Below, in pieces: positions 45,004 to 54,565 of a DNA stretch of 64,000 nt. Position 1 is the first letter of the stretch. Each line of letters opens with the position of its first letter. This DNA is from Lutibacter agarilyticus (GTDB lineage: Bacteria; Bacteroidota; Bacteroidia; Flavobacteriales; Flavobacteriaceae). The notes under the pieces were generated by a model, which was not told the origin of the DNA, did not search any database, and was given only the letters and a program-made list of their open reading frames with translations. Made by a program: the position numbers and the translations under genes. The DNA lies in NCBI RefSeq assembly GCF_900188235.1, contig NZ_FZNT01000002.1, positions 434,001 through 498,000 of the forward strand, read 5' to 3'.

Positions 45004-47805
45004 ATGGGGTATATTAAAAATATTATTAAAATAACAGTAGTTGCTTGCTTTTTTATACATGCTGGGTTTGGGTATGGGCAAACAACTATTATAGAAGATG
45101 ATTTTGAAAGTGGCTATGGTAATTGGAATGCTGTTGAGAGAGCAACAATAGTTGATGCATCTCCTCTTAATAGTGGAAGAGCTGTTCTATTTGACAATGA
45201 TAATGGAAATCAAAGTTTCTCCATAACTACTGTAAATAATTTAGATTTAACACCATATACTTCTGTAGATTTTATTTTTGATTTCAGTGCTGATTTTAAT
45301 AATAATGATGGTTTTACTCTTCAATTTTCTAATGATGGAGGATCGACGTGGATAGATGTAAGAGTATTAGTAAATAATTTGAACTTTATAAATGGTGATT
45401 TTTTTGCATACAAAGTAAAAGTCAGAAGTTCAGATTTTAATTTTACAACAGCATCTAAATTTAGAATTCAATGTGATGTTAAAAATGCGACAAAACTTTA
45501 TTTAGACAATATATTAATTAGAGAAAGCAGTGATGATTATTGCGAGCAAGATCCAGGTAATTCTAATAAAGATGACTACATTAGTAAAGTGCAGTTTAAT
45601 ACGATCAATAAAAATAGTGGGAATATTAATTCTGGTTATTCAGATTTCACATATATTTCAACTGATGTTTTTTTAAATGATTCTCATGATTTAACTGTTA
45701 CTATAAATCTTAATAAACCTAATAGTAAAAAGTATAATTTATATGCTTGGTTTGATTGGAATAAAGATGGAAACTTTAACAATACAGATGAACGAGAGAG
45801 TTTTGAGCTATCTGATAAAAGTCCTCAAACGGTTACTAAGAGTATAACAATACCAAGTAATGCCGCTATAGGTAATATTCGGATGAGGATTATGCTTATA
45901 TGGAATTTTAATGGTGAAATAACAGCTTGTACAGATGCAAATGGAGGTGAAGTTGAAGATTACACCATAAATATAATTAACGGCTGTTCAATAAACTCTT
46001 GGACAGGAGCGGTTAGTTCAGATTGGAATAATCCAGTAAACTGGAGTTGTGGAACAGTTCCTACAATTACTACCAATGTTTTAATTCCTGCAAGTGTAAC
46101 AAATTATCCTGAAATTGCAGCTGCTGATGCAGGTGGTTTAGCAAATGATATTGAAATTGAGAATGGTGCAACATTAACGGTTTTTGATAATAGTATTGAA
46201 GTAGATGGAACTTTATTGTTAAATGGTGTTGTTGATTTAGAAGGTGAAGGACAGTTAATACAAAAAGATGGAAGTATTTTAGATGATGCAAGTACGGGAT
46301 ATATTACACGAAGTCAGCAAGGTACGGCTAATTTATACTCCTATAATTATTGGGGGTCGCCAGTTGGTGTAACCAAAGAATCAGGTGATATTAGTATAAG
46401 TGATTATAGCTATACTGTTCCTGCAGTATTACCTTCAGTTACCTTTTTAACTTCAGGTTATAATGGTAGCTCAAGTCCTTTATCACTAGCAGATTATTGG
46501 ATTTGGAAATTTGCAGATAGACCTGCGGGAAATTATTCCGAATGGCAACATATGCGAAGTTCAGGTGAAATTAAAGCCGGAGAAGGTTTTACTATGAAAG
46601 GAACAACTACTGGAGATGTAAGTACGCTTCAAAATTATACATTTAGAGGTTTACCAAATAATGGTGCAATTTCTTTAGCGGTTAGTGGAGGAAATGAATA
46701 TTTGGTTGCAAACCCATATCCTTCAGCTATTGATGGCTTCCAGTTTATAAATGATAATAACCCATCAAACCCAGAAGGTTCATTGTTAACCGGTACGCTT
46801 TATTTTTGGCAACAATTTAAAGGAACAAGTCATAATTTAGCAGATTATGAAGGTGGTTATGCTACGTTAACTCTTTCAGGAGGTTCTCCTGCAGCCGTGG
46901 CAAGTATAGGTGACTTGCCCGATGATTTAACTAAACTTAAAACTCCAGGTCAATACATACCTGTAGCTCAGGGATTCTTTACATCGAGTGATGCTGATGG
47001 AGGTAAGATTAAATTTAATAATGGTCAACGATTTTTTGTACCTGAATCTTCTGGAAGTTCAATTTTTATGAAGTCAAGTAACTCTAAATCTAAAACTGTA
47101 AGTACTGCTAAAGAATATCAAGATGTTCGTCCAAAATTTAGATTAGGATTTAAAGCACCTCAAATTAAACATAGACAACTGTTATTAACTATTGATGAAA
47201 AGACCACTAATGCTGTTGATTGGGGGTATGATGGCGAAATGAATGGTGTTTTGGCGGATGATATGTATTGGGCATTAGATAATAAAAAATACGTAATTCA
47301 AGGTTTGCCAGATGCTAATATTGATCGAGAGATACCTTTAGGTATTAAAATGAGTAAAGCAGGATTAGCAATCATTCAAATTGATGCGCTTGAAAATGTT
47401 GATGAAAGTGTTGAGTTGTATATTAAAGATGAATTATTAGGAACTACTACTAAAATAAACAATACTCCTTTTGAAATTGAATTAGAGGCAGGTGAATATA
47501 CCAATCGTTTTTCATTGGTATTTAAGCAAAATAAAACATTAGATATAGAAGACGAAATTTTAAAAAATGGGTTGTTTGTTTATGTTAATAATATAGCACA
47601 AGAGTTAAGAATTAACAATACAACAAATGTTGAATTGTTAGCTGTAAATTTATACAATAATTTAGGTCAAGAATTAAGAGTTTGGACCAAAAATCTTGAG
47701 GATACACAACTCGTATTACCCGTTAATAATTTGGCAACAGGAATGTATGTTGTTCAGTTAAAAACATCAACAGGTGCTATTACAAAAAAGGTAATTATTA
47801 AGTAA
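45004..47805 (+). CDS. T9SS cargo protein with MAM-like and GEVED domains (copy 4)
   Basis: The 933-residue protein has a signal peptide (to about residue 26, FGYGQ), a MAM-like sandwich (27-175, DDFESGYGNWNA), and a GEVED domain (about 180-325, with WFDWNKDGNFNNTDE and GGEVEDYTINI) like the one in the M14 peptidase. A short beta region (WTGAVSSDWNNPVNW) leads to the shared module (LNGVVDLEGEGQLIQ, then GEGFTMKGTT, ANPYPSAIDGFQF, YEGGYATLTL, QGFFTSS). The last 80 residues are the sorting domain (GQELRVWTKNLED, GMYVVQLKTSTG). There is no LamG domain. It has its own promoter and is followed by a convergent-gene terminator. Confidence 0.85.
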   Translation: MGYIKNIIKITVVACFFIHAGFGYGQTTIIEDDFESGYGNWNAVERATIVDASPLNSGRAVLFDNDNGNQSFSITTVNNLDLTPYTSVDFIFDFSADFNNNDGFTLQFSNDGGSTWIDVRVLVNNLNFINGDFFAYKVKVRSSDFNFTTASKFRIQCDVKNATKLYLDNILIRESSDDYCEQDPGNSNKDDYISKVQFNTINKNSGNINSGYSDFTYISTDVFLNDSHDLTVTINLNKPNSKKYNLYAWFDWNKDGNFNNTDERESFELSDKSPQTVTKSITIPSNAAIGNIRMRIMLIWNFNGEITACTDANGGEVEDYTINIINGCSINSWTGAVSSDWNNPVNWSCGTVPTITTNVLIPASVTNYPEIAAADAGGLANDIEIENGATLTVFDNSIEVDGTLLLNGVVDLEGEGQLIQKDGSILDDASTGYITRSQQGTANLYSYNYWGSPVGVTKESGDISISDYSYTVPAVLPSVTFLTSGYNGSSSPLSLADYWIWKFADRPAGNYSEWQHMRSSGEIKAGEGFTMKGTTTGDVSTLQNYTFRGLPNNGAISLAVSGGNEYLVANPYPSAIDGFQFINDNNPSNPEGSLLTGTLYFWQQFKGTSHNLADYEGGYATLTLSGGSPAAVASIGDLPDDLTKLKTPGQYIPVAQGFFTSSDADGGKIKFNNGQRFFVPESSGSSIFMKSSNSKSKTVSTAKEYQDVRPKFRLGFKAPQIKHRQLLLTIDEKTTNAVDWGYDGEMNGVLADDMYWALDNKKYVIQGLPDANIDREIPLGIKMSKAGLAIIQIDALENVDESVELYIKDELLGTTTKINNTPFEIELEAGEYTNRFSLVFKQNKTLDIEDEILKNGLFVYVNNIAQELRINNTTNVELLAVNLYNNLGQELRVWTKNLEDTQLVLPVNNLATGMYVVQLKTSTGAITKKVIIK

Positions 47806-47816
47806 AAATTAAAACA

Positions 47817-47857
47817 TAAAAAAAGGGCTATTTTATTAAAAATAGCCCTTTTTTTAT
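47817..47857. terminator. Bidirectional terminator
   Basis: A 10-bp stem (GGGCTATTTT, 47825-47834, with 47839-47848; loop ATTA) has an A run before and a T run after it. It serves both the cargo gene and the convergent FAD protein gene. Confidence 0.85.
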
Positions 47858-48465
47858 GCAACAACATCATGAATCATAGTATGATTTCCATCATTCCATT
47901 CGGTTAAAATATCAGTAGCAACGGAAGCACCACTCCCCGCTGCAATGGCATATTGACTTCTCCAACCAGCAATAACACCTGCAACGTACACTCCTTTGCA
48001 AATTAAATGGTTTTCATTCTTCAACATTATTTTTTCTTTAAATGAAGGAATGTTTGGGTGTGGTTGCACATACTGTGTTAAGCCTTCAATATTAAATAAA
48101 TTTGACGGACTTACAGCAACTACAATGTTGGTTGCAGTGTACTTGTTTTTATTGGTAATTATGGTAATTTCAGAATCGATTTGTTGAACTTCAATTACTT
48201 TTTCTTTTGAAATTTGTTCAACATGCGGGTATAAATCGGTTAATTGCTGCAATCCTTCAGTTAAAATATCAGCACCTTTTGTGTCTTTTTTAAAGCCTAA
48301 AACATTGTTTAAAATAGCATTTTGTAAAGCTGAATTTTTTTGGTGAGAAATAATACCTACAGTTTTATTTGCTGCAAAAGGTTTATCTTTTGCCGATCCT
48401 AAAATAAGTGCGCACGAAAGTCCTGCAGCACCTCCTCCAATAATTAAAGCGTCAAAATGTTTCAT
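47854..48465 (-). CDS. Short FAD-dependent oxidoreductase (thioredoxin-reductase-like)
   Basis: The 203-residue protein has an N-terminal dinucleotide-binding motif (ALIIGGGAAGLSCALILG, residues 6-23) and a C-terminal FAD motif with GVYVAGVIAG. These are the two FAD-binding parts of the thioredoxin reductase fold. The NADPH-binding insert and the CxxC redox site of true thioredoxin reductases are missing, so it is not that enzyme. Short proteins of this kind are known in Bacteroidota and the reaction is not established. The marC gene is 12 bases upstream on the same strand, so both probably share an mRNA. Confidence 0.8.
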   Translation of the reverse strand: MKHFDALIIGGGAAGLSCALILGSAKDKPFAANKTVGIISHQKNSALQNAILNNVLGFKKDTKGADILTEGLQQLTDLYPHVEQISKEKVIEVQQIDSEITIITNKNKYTATNIVVAVSPSNLFNIEGLTQYVQPHPNIPSFKEKIMLKNENHLICKGVYVAGVIAGWRSQYAIAAGSGASVATDILTEWNDGNHTMIHDVVA

Positions 48466-48477
48466 GATATAAAAGCT

Positions 48478-49059
48478 TTATGAGAATAATCCTTGAATGT
48501 TAGATGTAAATAGTTTAACGGCAATGGCTAATAAAATTACACCAAATATTTTTTGAATAATGTTAATGCCGTTCTCTCCAATTAATCGTTCAATTTTACT
48601 TGAAGTTTTTAAAACAACATACATAAAAAATACATTAATAATAATAGCTATAATAATATTTACAGTTGCGTATTCTGCTCGTAATGATAATATAGCGGTT
48701 AAACTTCCTGGTCCAGCAATTAATGGAAAAGCTAAGGGAAATACAGAAGCTGTCATTGAGTTGGTTTTTTCTTCTTTGTATAATGATATTCCTAAAATCA
48801 TTTCCAAAGCTAAAAAGAATAAAATTAGCGAACCTGCAACGGCAAACGAATTAACATCAATACCAATTAAATTTAAAATGCTTTTTCCTAAAAAAAGAAA
48901 AAGAATCATAATAATTCCGGCAACAACAGAAGCTTTTTCCGATTCTAAACTTCCTACTTTTTTTCGTAAATCAATAATAATAGGTATGTTGCCAATAACA
49001 TCAATTACAGCAAACAGTACCATAGTGGCAGTAATTATTTCTTTAATATTAAACCCCAT
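48478..49059 (-). CDS. MarC family integral membrane protein
   Basis: I prefer the ATG at 49059, where the family's usual N-terminus begins (MGFNIKEIITATMVLFAVIDVIGNIP); the frame extends to an ATG at 49101. The 193-residue product has six membrane helices and the MarC hallmarks: NIPII in helix 1, and PLAFPLIAGPGSLTAIL in the middle. The role of MarC proteins is unresolved; an early link to multiple antibiotic resistance was withdrawn. It precedes the FAD protein gene in a two-gene operon. Confidence 0.9.
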   Translation of the reverse strand: MGFNIKEIITATMVLFAVIDVIGNIPIIIDLRKKVGSLESEKASVVAGIIMILFLFLGKSILNLIGIDVNSFAVAGSLILFFLALEMILGISLYKEEKTNSMTASVFPLAFPLIAGPGSLTAILSLRAEYATVNIIIAIIINVFFMYVVLKTSSKIERLIGENGINIIQKIFGVILLAIAVKLFTSNIQGLFS

Positions 49060-49137
49060 AATACTCGTTTTTAAATTTGGTTGGCAAATGTAGTTAATCA
49101 TTTATAGCCTTTAACAAAAGTATATAAAAAAATAGTT

Positions 49138-49145
49138 TATTTTTG
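49138..49145 (+). promoter_or_regulatory. -7 element before the DUF3109 gene
   Basis: TATTTTTG matches the consensus and ends 4 bases before the ATG at 49150. The start of transcription would fall on or beside the start codon, suggesting a leaderless mRNA. No -33 box is seen. Confidence 0.35.
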
Positions 49146-49149
49146 CGGC

Positions 49150-49719
49150 ATGTTTCAATTAGGAAAAACCATAGTTTCAGAAGACATTATTGAGAAAGAT
49201 TTTGTCTGTAATTTAAATGCCTGTAAGGGTAAGTGTTGTATTGATGGCGAAGCCGGAGCTCCGTTAGAAGAAAGTGAACTTCAAATATTACTTGATATTT
49301 ATCCAAAAGTAAAACCTTTTTTAAGACCAGAAGGAATAGCAGCTATTGAAGATCAAGGATTATTTGTTACTACAGAAGGTGAATATGAAACCACCTTAAT
49401 TGATGGTAAAGATTGTGCCTATGTAATTTTTGATGAAAATAACATTACCAAATGCGGTATTGAAGAAGCATATAATCAAGGAGAAATTAAATGGAAAAAG
49501 CCAATTTCGTGCCATTTATATCCTGTTCGTATTATGGAATATAGCGAGTTTTCAGCAGTAAATTACCACAGTTGGCCAATTTGTGACGACGCCTGTACTT
49601 TGGGTAAAGAGCTGCAAGTGCCAGTATATAAATTTGTAAAAGAAGCCTTAATTAGAAAGTTTGGGAAAGATTGGTATGCTGAATTGGAAACGGTTGCTGA
49701 AAATTATAAGCCTGAATAA
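49150..49719 (+). CDS. DUF3109 family protein (cysteine cluster)
   Basis: The 189-residue cytosolic protein has the N-terminal cysteine cluster CNLNACKGKCCIDGEAG (from residue 19) and further cysteines in KDCAYVIF, TKCGIEE, SCHLYPVR and ICDDACTLG. This pattern marks the DUF3109 family, probably a metal-binding or iron-sulfur fold related to YkgJ-type proteins. No function is established. Length is normal. It lies upstream of a lipoprotein gene and the ribonucleotide reductase genes. Confidence 0.9.
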   Translation: MFQLGKTIVSEDIIEKDFVCNLNACKGKCCIDGEAGAPLEESELQILLDIYPKVKPFLRPEGIAAIEDQGLFVTTEGEYETTLIDGKDCAYVIFDENNITKCGIEEAYNQGEIKWKKPISCHLYPVRIMEYSEFSAVNYHSWPICDDACTLGKELQVPVYKFVKEALIRKFGKDWYAELETVAENYKPE

Positions 49720-49741
49720 TTAATGTAAAAACAAAAAAACT

Positions 49742-50272
49742 ATGAAAACATTATTTAAAAACATCGCAATTTTAACAATTTTATTAGCAACAATCACTGC
49801 CTGTGATGAAATTGAAGATTTGGCAGATGTAACAAAAACGGTGGAATTAACGAAGCAATTTAAAGTAGAATTAGAAGGCGGAGATAACGCTGTTGAAACG
49901 GGAAGTTTTAATATTAGTATTTTAACACCTGCTGTTGAACCGTATGCTGATAAGTTAAAAAATGTAGCAATTGAAAAAATAACATTTGAAGTTTTAAACT
50001 ATACAGGTGATGCATTAGCAGAGTACAAAGCGCAATTTACTGCTGATGGAACACCGTTTATAAATGAAAGTTTTTTTGGCTTTGAAGCTGATGCTAATGA
50101 TACTATTTTTGAAGTAAACGATACGTCAGCGTTAAATACTGTAGCAACAAAATTATTAAATAACGATAGCGTTACTGTATCTTTCAATGCAGAATCTACT
50201 AATTTAGAAGTTGCGGCTAGTTTTACAATTGATGTAAAATTCTATATTAAAGTAACAGCAAATCCCCTTTAA
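49742..50272 (+). CDS. Hypothetical lipoprotein
   Basis: The 176-residue protein has a lipoprotein signal peptide with lipobox ITAC (Cys21), followed by DEIEDLAD. The mature part looks all-beta (FKVELEGGDNAVETGSFNIS, then SVTVSFNAESTNLEVAASFTIDVKFYIKVTA), perhaps a single sandwich domain. I do not recognise the family. It starts 22 bases after the DUF3109 gene and is followed by a weak terminator hairpin. Confidence 0.7.
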   Translation: MKTLFKNIAILTILLATITACDEIEDLADVTKTVELTKQFKVELEGGDNAVETGSFNISILTPAVEPYADKLKNVAIEKITFEVLNYTGDALAEYKAQFTADGTPFINESFFGFEADANDTIFEVNDTSALNTVATKLLNNDSVTVSFNAESTNLEVAASFTIDVKFYIKVTANPL

Positions 50273-50310
50273 AAGGAATTATTTTCTCGTATAAAGTTAT
50301 ATTTTTTGAA

Positions 50311-50343
50311 AGTACTTGCATTTTTTTGTAAGTGCTTTTTTTA
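50311..50343 (+). terminator. Probable terminator of the lipoprotein gene
   Basis: AGTACTTGCA pairs with TGTAAGTGCT (two G-U pairs) around a T-rich loop and is followed by seven T residues. It lies about 40 bases after the stop codon. Confidence 0.65.
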
Positions 50344-50347
50344 TGTT

Positions 50348-50458
50348 TTACGCCATACCTCCTCTTGTGAAAATTTGGTTTTCAATATTCTCAGCAAAAC
50401 CAGTAGTTAGTTGAATCTCAGGGAATATATATTGTTGATTATCAGTATTTAAGACTGA
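50348..50458 (-). pseudogene. Coding-like fragment without a start (gene remnant)
   Basis: On the minus strand 36 codons are open between two stops and end with TAA at 50350-50348. The C-terminal reading ...YIFPEIQLTTGFAE, then NIENQIFTRGGMA, has the composition of a real protein end and not of random AT-rich DNA. There is no usable start codon and nothing continues it upstream. I read it as the last piece of a lost gene; the family is not recognised. Confidence 0.4.
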
Positions 50459-50609
50459 TTAATCGTTTATTCTAAAATAGCGTAAAATGTTAAAAACTTA
50501 CTTGCAAATGTGAATAAGTAACCCTTTTTTATGTTTAAATTTTTCCAATCTTTGTTTTCTCATTCGAGACAAATTACAACTAACTAATTCTAAAAAAATC
50601 ACAGCTATA
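50459..50609 (+). other. Upstream region of nrdB
   Basis: An AT-rich leader. AATCTTTG near 50555 is an imperfect -7 element. I see no clear NrdR box pair and no riboswitch. Confidence 0.3.
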
Positions 50610-51584
50610 ATGTCGTTTATTGAACCAATTTTACAAGAAAATAAAGATCGATTTGTAATTTTTCCAATTCAACACCAAGATATTTGGGAATGGTATAAAA
50701 AACAGGAAGCAAGTATTTGGACAGCTGAAGAAATTGATTTACACCAAGATGTAATAGATTGGGAACAAAAATTAAGCGATGATGAGCGTTATTTTATCAA
50801 ACATATTTTAGCCTTTTTTGCTGCTTCAGATGGAATTGTAAATGAAAATTTGGCTGAAAACTTTGTAAGTGAAGTTCAATATTCCGAAGCAAAATTCTTT
50901 TATGGTTTTCAAATAATGATGGAAAATATTCACTCTGAAGTGTACTCATTGTTAATTGATACCTATGTAAAAAATGAAGTTGAAAAAAATGAGTTATTTA
51001 AAGCTATTGAAGTTTTTCCTGCAATTAAATTAAAAGCAGATTGGGCCTTAAAATGGATTGACAGTCCAAGTTTCGCAGAACGTTTAATTGCTTTTGCAGC
51101 TGTTGAAGGAATTTTCTTTTCAGGTAGTTTTTGTTCAATTTTTTGGTTGAAAAAAAGAGGCTTATTGCCAGGGTTAACTTTCTCCAACGAGTTAATTTCT
51201 CGTGACGAAGGTTTACACTGTGATTTTGCGGTGCACTTGCACAACAATCATATTGTAAATAAAGTGCCTAAAGAGCGTATTACCGAGATTATTGTAGATG
51301 CTTTAAATATTGAACGTAAATTTATTACAGAATCATTGCCTGTTAGTTTAATAGGAATGAATGCTAAATTAATGACCCAATATTTAGAGTTTGTAACCGA
51401 CCGTTTATTAAGTGAATTTGGTTGCGATACAGTGTACAATGTTTCCAATCCGTTTGATTTTATGGAAATGATTTCATTAGAAGGAAAAACCAATTTCTTT
51501 GAAAAAAGAGTCTCTGAATACCAAAAAGCAGGTGTGAAAAGTGGTACAGGTACCGGAGAAATTAGTTTCGACGCAGATTTTTAA
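50610..51584 (+). CDS. nrdB: Ribonucleoside-diphosphate reductase beta subunit (class Ia)
   Basis: This subunit holds the diiron centre and tyrosyl radical needed to make deoxyribonucleotides aerobically. The 324-residue protein has the metal ligands in order: Asp43 (EIDLHQD), Glu105 and His108 ([10 protein letters not shown]), the Glu of AVEGIFFSG, and the Glu and His of [10 protein letters not shown]. The radical tyrosine is Tyr112. Length is normal for the Bacteroidota type. nrdA follows after about 300 bases on the same strand. Confidence 0.97.
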   Translation: MSFIEPILQENKDRFVIFPIQHQDIWEWYKKQEASIWTAEEIDLHQDVIDWEQKLSDDERYFIKHILAFFAASDGIVNENLAENFVSEVQYSEAKFFYGFQIMMENIHSEVYSLLIDTYVKNEVEKNELFKAIEVFPAIKLKADWALKWIDSPSFAERLIAFAAVEGIFFSGSFCSIFWLKKRGLLPGLTFSNELISRDEGLHCDFAVHLHNNHIVNKVPKERITEIIVDALNIERKFITESLPVSLIGMNAKLMTQYLEFVTDRLLSEFGCDTVYNVSNPFDFMEMISLEGKTNFFEKRVSEYQKAGVKSGTGTGEISFDADF

Positions 51585-51880
51585 GATAATTTTAAATCAA
51601 GAATTACGATTACCCCAAGCGTATATTCAAAAACACAAAAATATTAAATAGTAGAGACTATAGCTTTGAAGTGAAATTATTACTTCAAACAATTTAGTTC
51701 TTTAGACCAAATAGTTGTCATTTCTTAGAAGGTAGGAATTTATGCTGTATGGTTTGGATTCTTGTTTGAACATGAATCACTAGACTGGAATAATAAGCTT
51801 ATAAAACTAAAAACTAACTAGAATTTGTATTTTGAGTTCATTTGTAATTCAAAATTCGTAATTCAAAAATTAACTACAGA

Positions 51881-54262
51881 ATGTTTGTATTAAAAAGAGA
51901 CGGAAGAAAAGAGCCAGTGATGTTTGATAAAATTACGGCAAGAGTAAGAAAAATGTGTTATGGACTAAATAACTTAGTAGATCCTGTGAAGGTTGCTATG
52001 AGGGTTATTGAAGGCCTATATGACGGGGTTACTACTTCTGAATTAGATAATTTAGCAGCTGAAACTGCTGCAACTATGACCGTTCAGCATCCAGATTACG
52101 CTCGTTTAGCTGCAAGAATTGCCGTTTCAAACTTACACAAAAACACAAAAAAAACATTTAGCGATGTAATGACGGATTTATACAATTATGTAAATCCACG
52201 TACAGGTAAAAAAGCACCATTATTGTCTGATGAAGTATATAAAGTAATCATAGGTAATGCTGCAAAATTAGATTCAACCATAATTTATAACCGTGATTTT
52301 GGGTATGATTATTTCGGATTTAAAACATTAGAACGTTCGTATTTATTAAAATTAAATGGCGAAATAGCCGAGCGTCCGCAGCATATGTTAATGCGTGTTG
52401 CCATTGGTATTCATTTAAATGATATTGATGAAGCTATTGAGACGTACGAATTAATGTCTAAAAAAATATTTACACACGCTACACCAACGTTATTTAACTC
52501 TGGTACACCAAAACCACAAATGTCATCTTGTTTTTTATTACAAATTCAGGATGATAGTATTGATGGTATTTATGATACCTTAAAACAAACCGCTAAAATC
52601 TCGCAATCTGCAGGTGGTATAGGTTTGTCTATTCACAATGTACGTGCAACAGGTTCTTATATTCGCGGAACAAATGGTACTTCAAACGGAATTGTACCAA
52701 TGTTAAAGGTTTATAATGATACGGCTCGTTATGTAGATCAGGGTGGAGGAAAGCGCAAAGGTTCTTTCGCAATTTATATGGAACCTTGGCATGCAGATGT
52801 TTTTGACTTTCTAGATTTACGTAAAAATACAGGTGCCGAAGAAATGCGTGCACGTGATTTATTTTATGCCATGTGGATTCCAGATTTGTTTATGAAACGT
52901 GTAGAGGAAAACGGAGATTGGACCTTAATGTGTCCAAATGAATGTCCGCACTTATTTGATACCTATGGCGATGAATTTGAAAAATTATATACAAGCTACG
53001 AGCAAGTAGGTAAAGGAAGAAAAACCATTAAAGCACGTGAACTTTGGGAAAAGATTTTAGAGGCTCAAATTGAGACTGGAAACCCTTATATGTTGTATAA
53101 AGATGCAGCAAATAGAAAGTCGAATCAAAAAAATTTAGGAACCATTCGTTCTTCAAATTTATGTACAGAAATTATGGAATATACGGCAAAAGATGAGGTT
53201 GCTGTTTGTAACTTAGCATCCATAGCTGTACCAATGTTTGTTGAAGAAAATAAAGATGGTGTTAAGTTTTTCAACCATAAAAAACTATTTAAGGTCACTA
53301 AAAAAATTACTCGAAATCTAGATACGGTAATTGACCGTAATTATTATCCTGTAAAAGAAGCCGAGAACTCAAATTTCCGTCACAGACCTGTTGGTTTAGG
53401 AATTCAAGGGTTGGCTGATGCATTTATTATGTTACGTATGCCTTTTACAAGTGATGAAGCTAAAAAACTAAACGAAGAAATTTTTGAAACTATCTATTTT
53501 GCAGCCGTAACCTCATCTATGGAAATGGCAAAAGCAAAAGAGCCGTATTCAACTTATGAAGGTTCACCTATGTCGCAAGGTGAATTTCAGTTTAATATGT
53601 GGGGTGTTTCAGAAGACGATTTAAGTGGGCGTTGGGATTGGAAATCTTTACGTAAAGAAGTCAAAAAAAATGGGGTAAGAAATTCATTATTAGTCGCTCC
53701 AATGCCAACAGCCTCCACTTCACAAATATTAGGTAATAATGAAGCTTTTGAGCCTTATACTTCTAATATTTACACGCGAAGAGTTTTAAGTGGCGAGTTT
53801 ATTGTTGTAAATAAGCATTTATTAGAAGACTTGGTTGAACTAGGGCTTTGGAACAACGAAATGAAAGAGAATATTATGCGTGCTAACGGATCTATTCAAC
53901 ATATTGATGTTATACCACAAGAATTGAAAGAATTGTATAAAACAGTGTGGGAATTAAGTATGAAGGACATTATTGATATGTCTCGACAAAGAGGTTATTT
54001 TATTGATCAATCTCAATCCCTGAATTTATTTATGCAAGATGCGAATTATTCAAAGTTAACATCTATGCACTTCTACGCTTGGAAAAGTGGTTTAAAAACT
54101 GGAATGTACTATTTAAGAACAAAAAGTGCGGTAAACGCTATACAGTTTACACTTTCAAATAAAAAGAAGGTTGAAGATGCTCCATTAAGTCCGGAAGAAT
54201 TAAAAGCTATGCTAATAGCTTCACAAAACAATCCAGATGATTGTGAAATGTGTGGTTCATAA
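51881..54262 (+). CDS. nrdA: Ribonucleoside-diphosphate reductase alpha subunit (class Ia)
   Basis: The catalytic subunit has 793 residues. An ATP-cone (about 1-95, starting [17 protein letters not shown]) gives allosteric activity control. The active-site parts are all present: the first redox cysteine in MSSCFLLQ, the N-x-C-x-E motif in SNLCTEI (thiyl radical Cys with its Asn and Glu), the partner cysteine in VAVCNLAS, the radical-transfer tyrosine pair in GMYYLRT, and the C-terminal CxxC (Cys788, Cys791) that receives electrons. The start ATG lies at the expected N-terminus. Probably coexpressed with nrdB. Confidence 0.97.
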   Translation: MFVLKRDGRKEPVMFDKITARVRKMCYGLNNLVDPVKVAMRVIEGLYDGVTTSELDNLAAETAATMTVQHPDYARLAARIAVSNLHKNTKKTFSDVMTDLYNYVNPRTGKKAPLLSDEVYKVIIGNAAKLDSTIIYNRDFGYDYFGFKTLERSYLLKLNGEIAERPQHMLMRVAIGIHLNDIDEAIETYELMSKKIFTHATPTLFNSGTPKPQMSSCFLLQIQDDSIDGIYDTLKQTAKISQSAGGIGLSIHNVRATGSYIRGTNGTSNGIVPMLKVYNDTARYVDQGGGKRKGSFAIYMEPWHADVFDFLDLRKNTGAEEMRARDLFYAMWIPDLFMKRVEENGDWTLMCPNECPHLFDTYGDEFEKLYTSYEQVGKGRKTIKARELWEKILEAQIETGNPYMLYKDAANRKSNQKNLGTIRSSNLCTEIMEYTAKDEVAVCNLASIAVPMFVEENKDGVKFFNHKKLFKVTKKITRNLDTVIDRNYYPVKEAENSNFRHRPVGLGIQGLADAFIMLRMPFTSDEAKKLNEEIFETIYFAAVTSSMEMAKAKEPYSTYEGSPMSQGEFQFNMWGVSEDDLSGRWDWKSLRKEVKKNGVRNSLLVAPMPTASTSQILGNNEAFEPYTSNIYTRRVLSGEFIVVNKHLLEDLVELGLWNNEMKENIMRANGSIQHIDVIPQELKELYKTVWELSMKDIIDMSRQRGYFIDQSQSLNLFMQDANYSKLTSMHFYAWKSGLKTGMYYLRTKSAVNAIQFTLSNKKKVEDAPLSPEELKAMLIASQNNPDDCEMCGS

Positions 54263-54424
54263 TTTAAAACGTGTAATTACCTCAAAGTTAATAACTTGTG
54301 AATAACTGTGTAGCTGAAATGTTATATGAAGAGTTAATTTTAGGATCTTTGCTAAAGAGAATTAGTTTGATGAAATTATTTGAACTGTGATTAGTAAACC
54401 GAATAAATAGTCAGCCCAATAAAA

Positions 54425-54456
54425 GAGTCTTAATTTTAAAATTAAGACTCTTTTTT
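54425..54456 (+). terminator. Terminator of nrdA
   Basis: GAGTCTTAATTTT and AAAATTAAGACTC form a 13-base perfect palindrome with six T residues after it. It lies 160 bases past the nrdA stop. The stretch 54263-54424 before it holds no feature I can name. Confidence 0.8.
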
Positions 54457-54511
54457 AGTTGTAATAAGAATTCTTCCGAAGAAAAAAGTTGAAAGACCTT
54501 AAAATAAGATC

Positions 54512-54551
54512 AAAAAAAACCTCATCCTAAATAATTAAGATGAGGTTTTTT
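54512..54551. terminator. Terminator of the minus-strand Pit gene
   Basis: CCTCATC (54520-54526) pairs with GATGAGG (54539-54545); flanking A and T runs make it usable on both strands. It lies 15 bases beyond the Pit stop codon. Confidence 0.8.
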
Positions 54552-54565
54552 GAAGTAGCTTATTA

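Noticed and set aside
48560-49093. A 177-codon plus-strand open frame opposite marC
   Set aside because: It is a shadow of the marC reading frame; the minus-strand product has clear MarC motifs and membrane helices, while this one has no family character.
50344-50609. A cobalamin riboswitch before nrdB
   Set aside because: No B12-box-like sequence or multi-stem fold could be recognised, and class Ia reductase does not use cobalamin.
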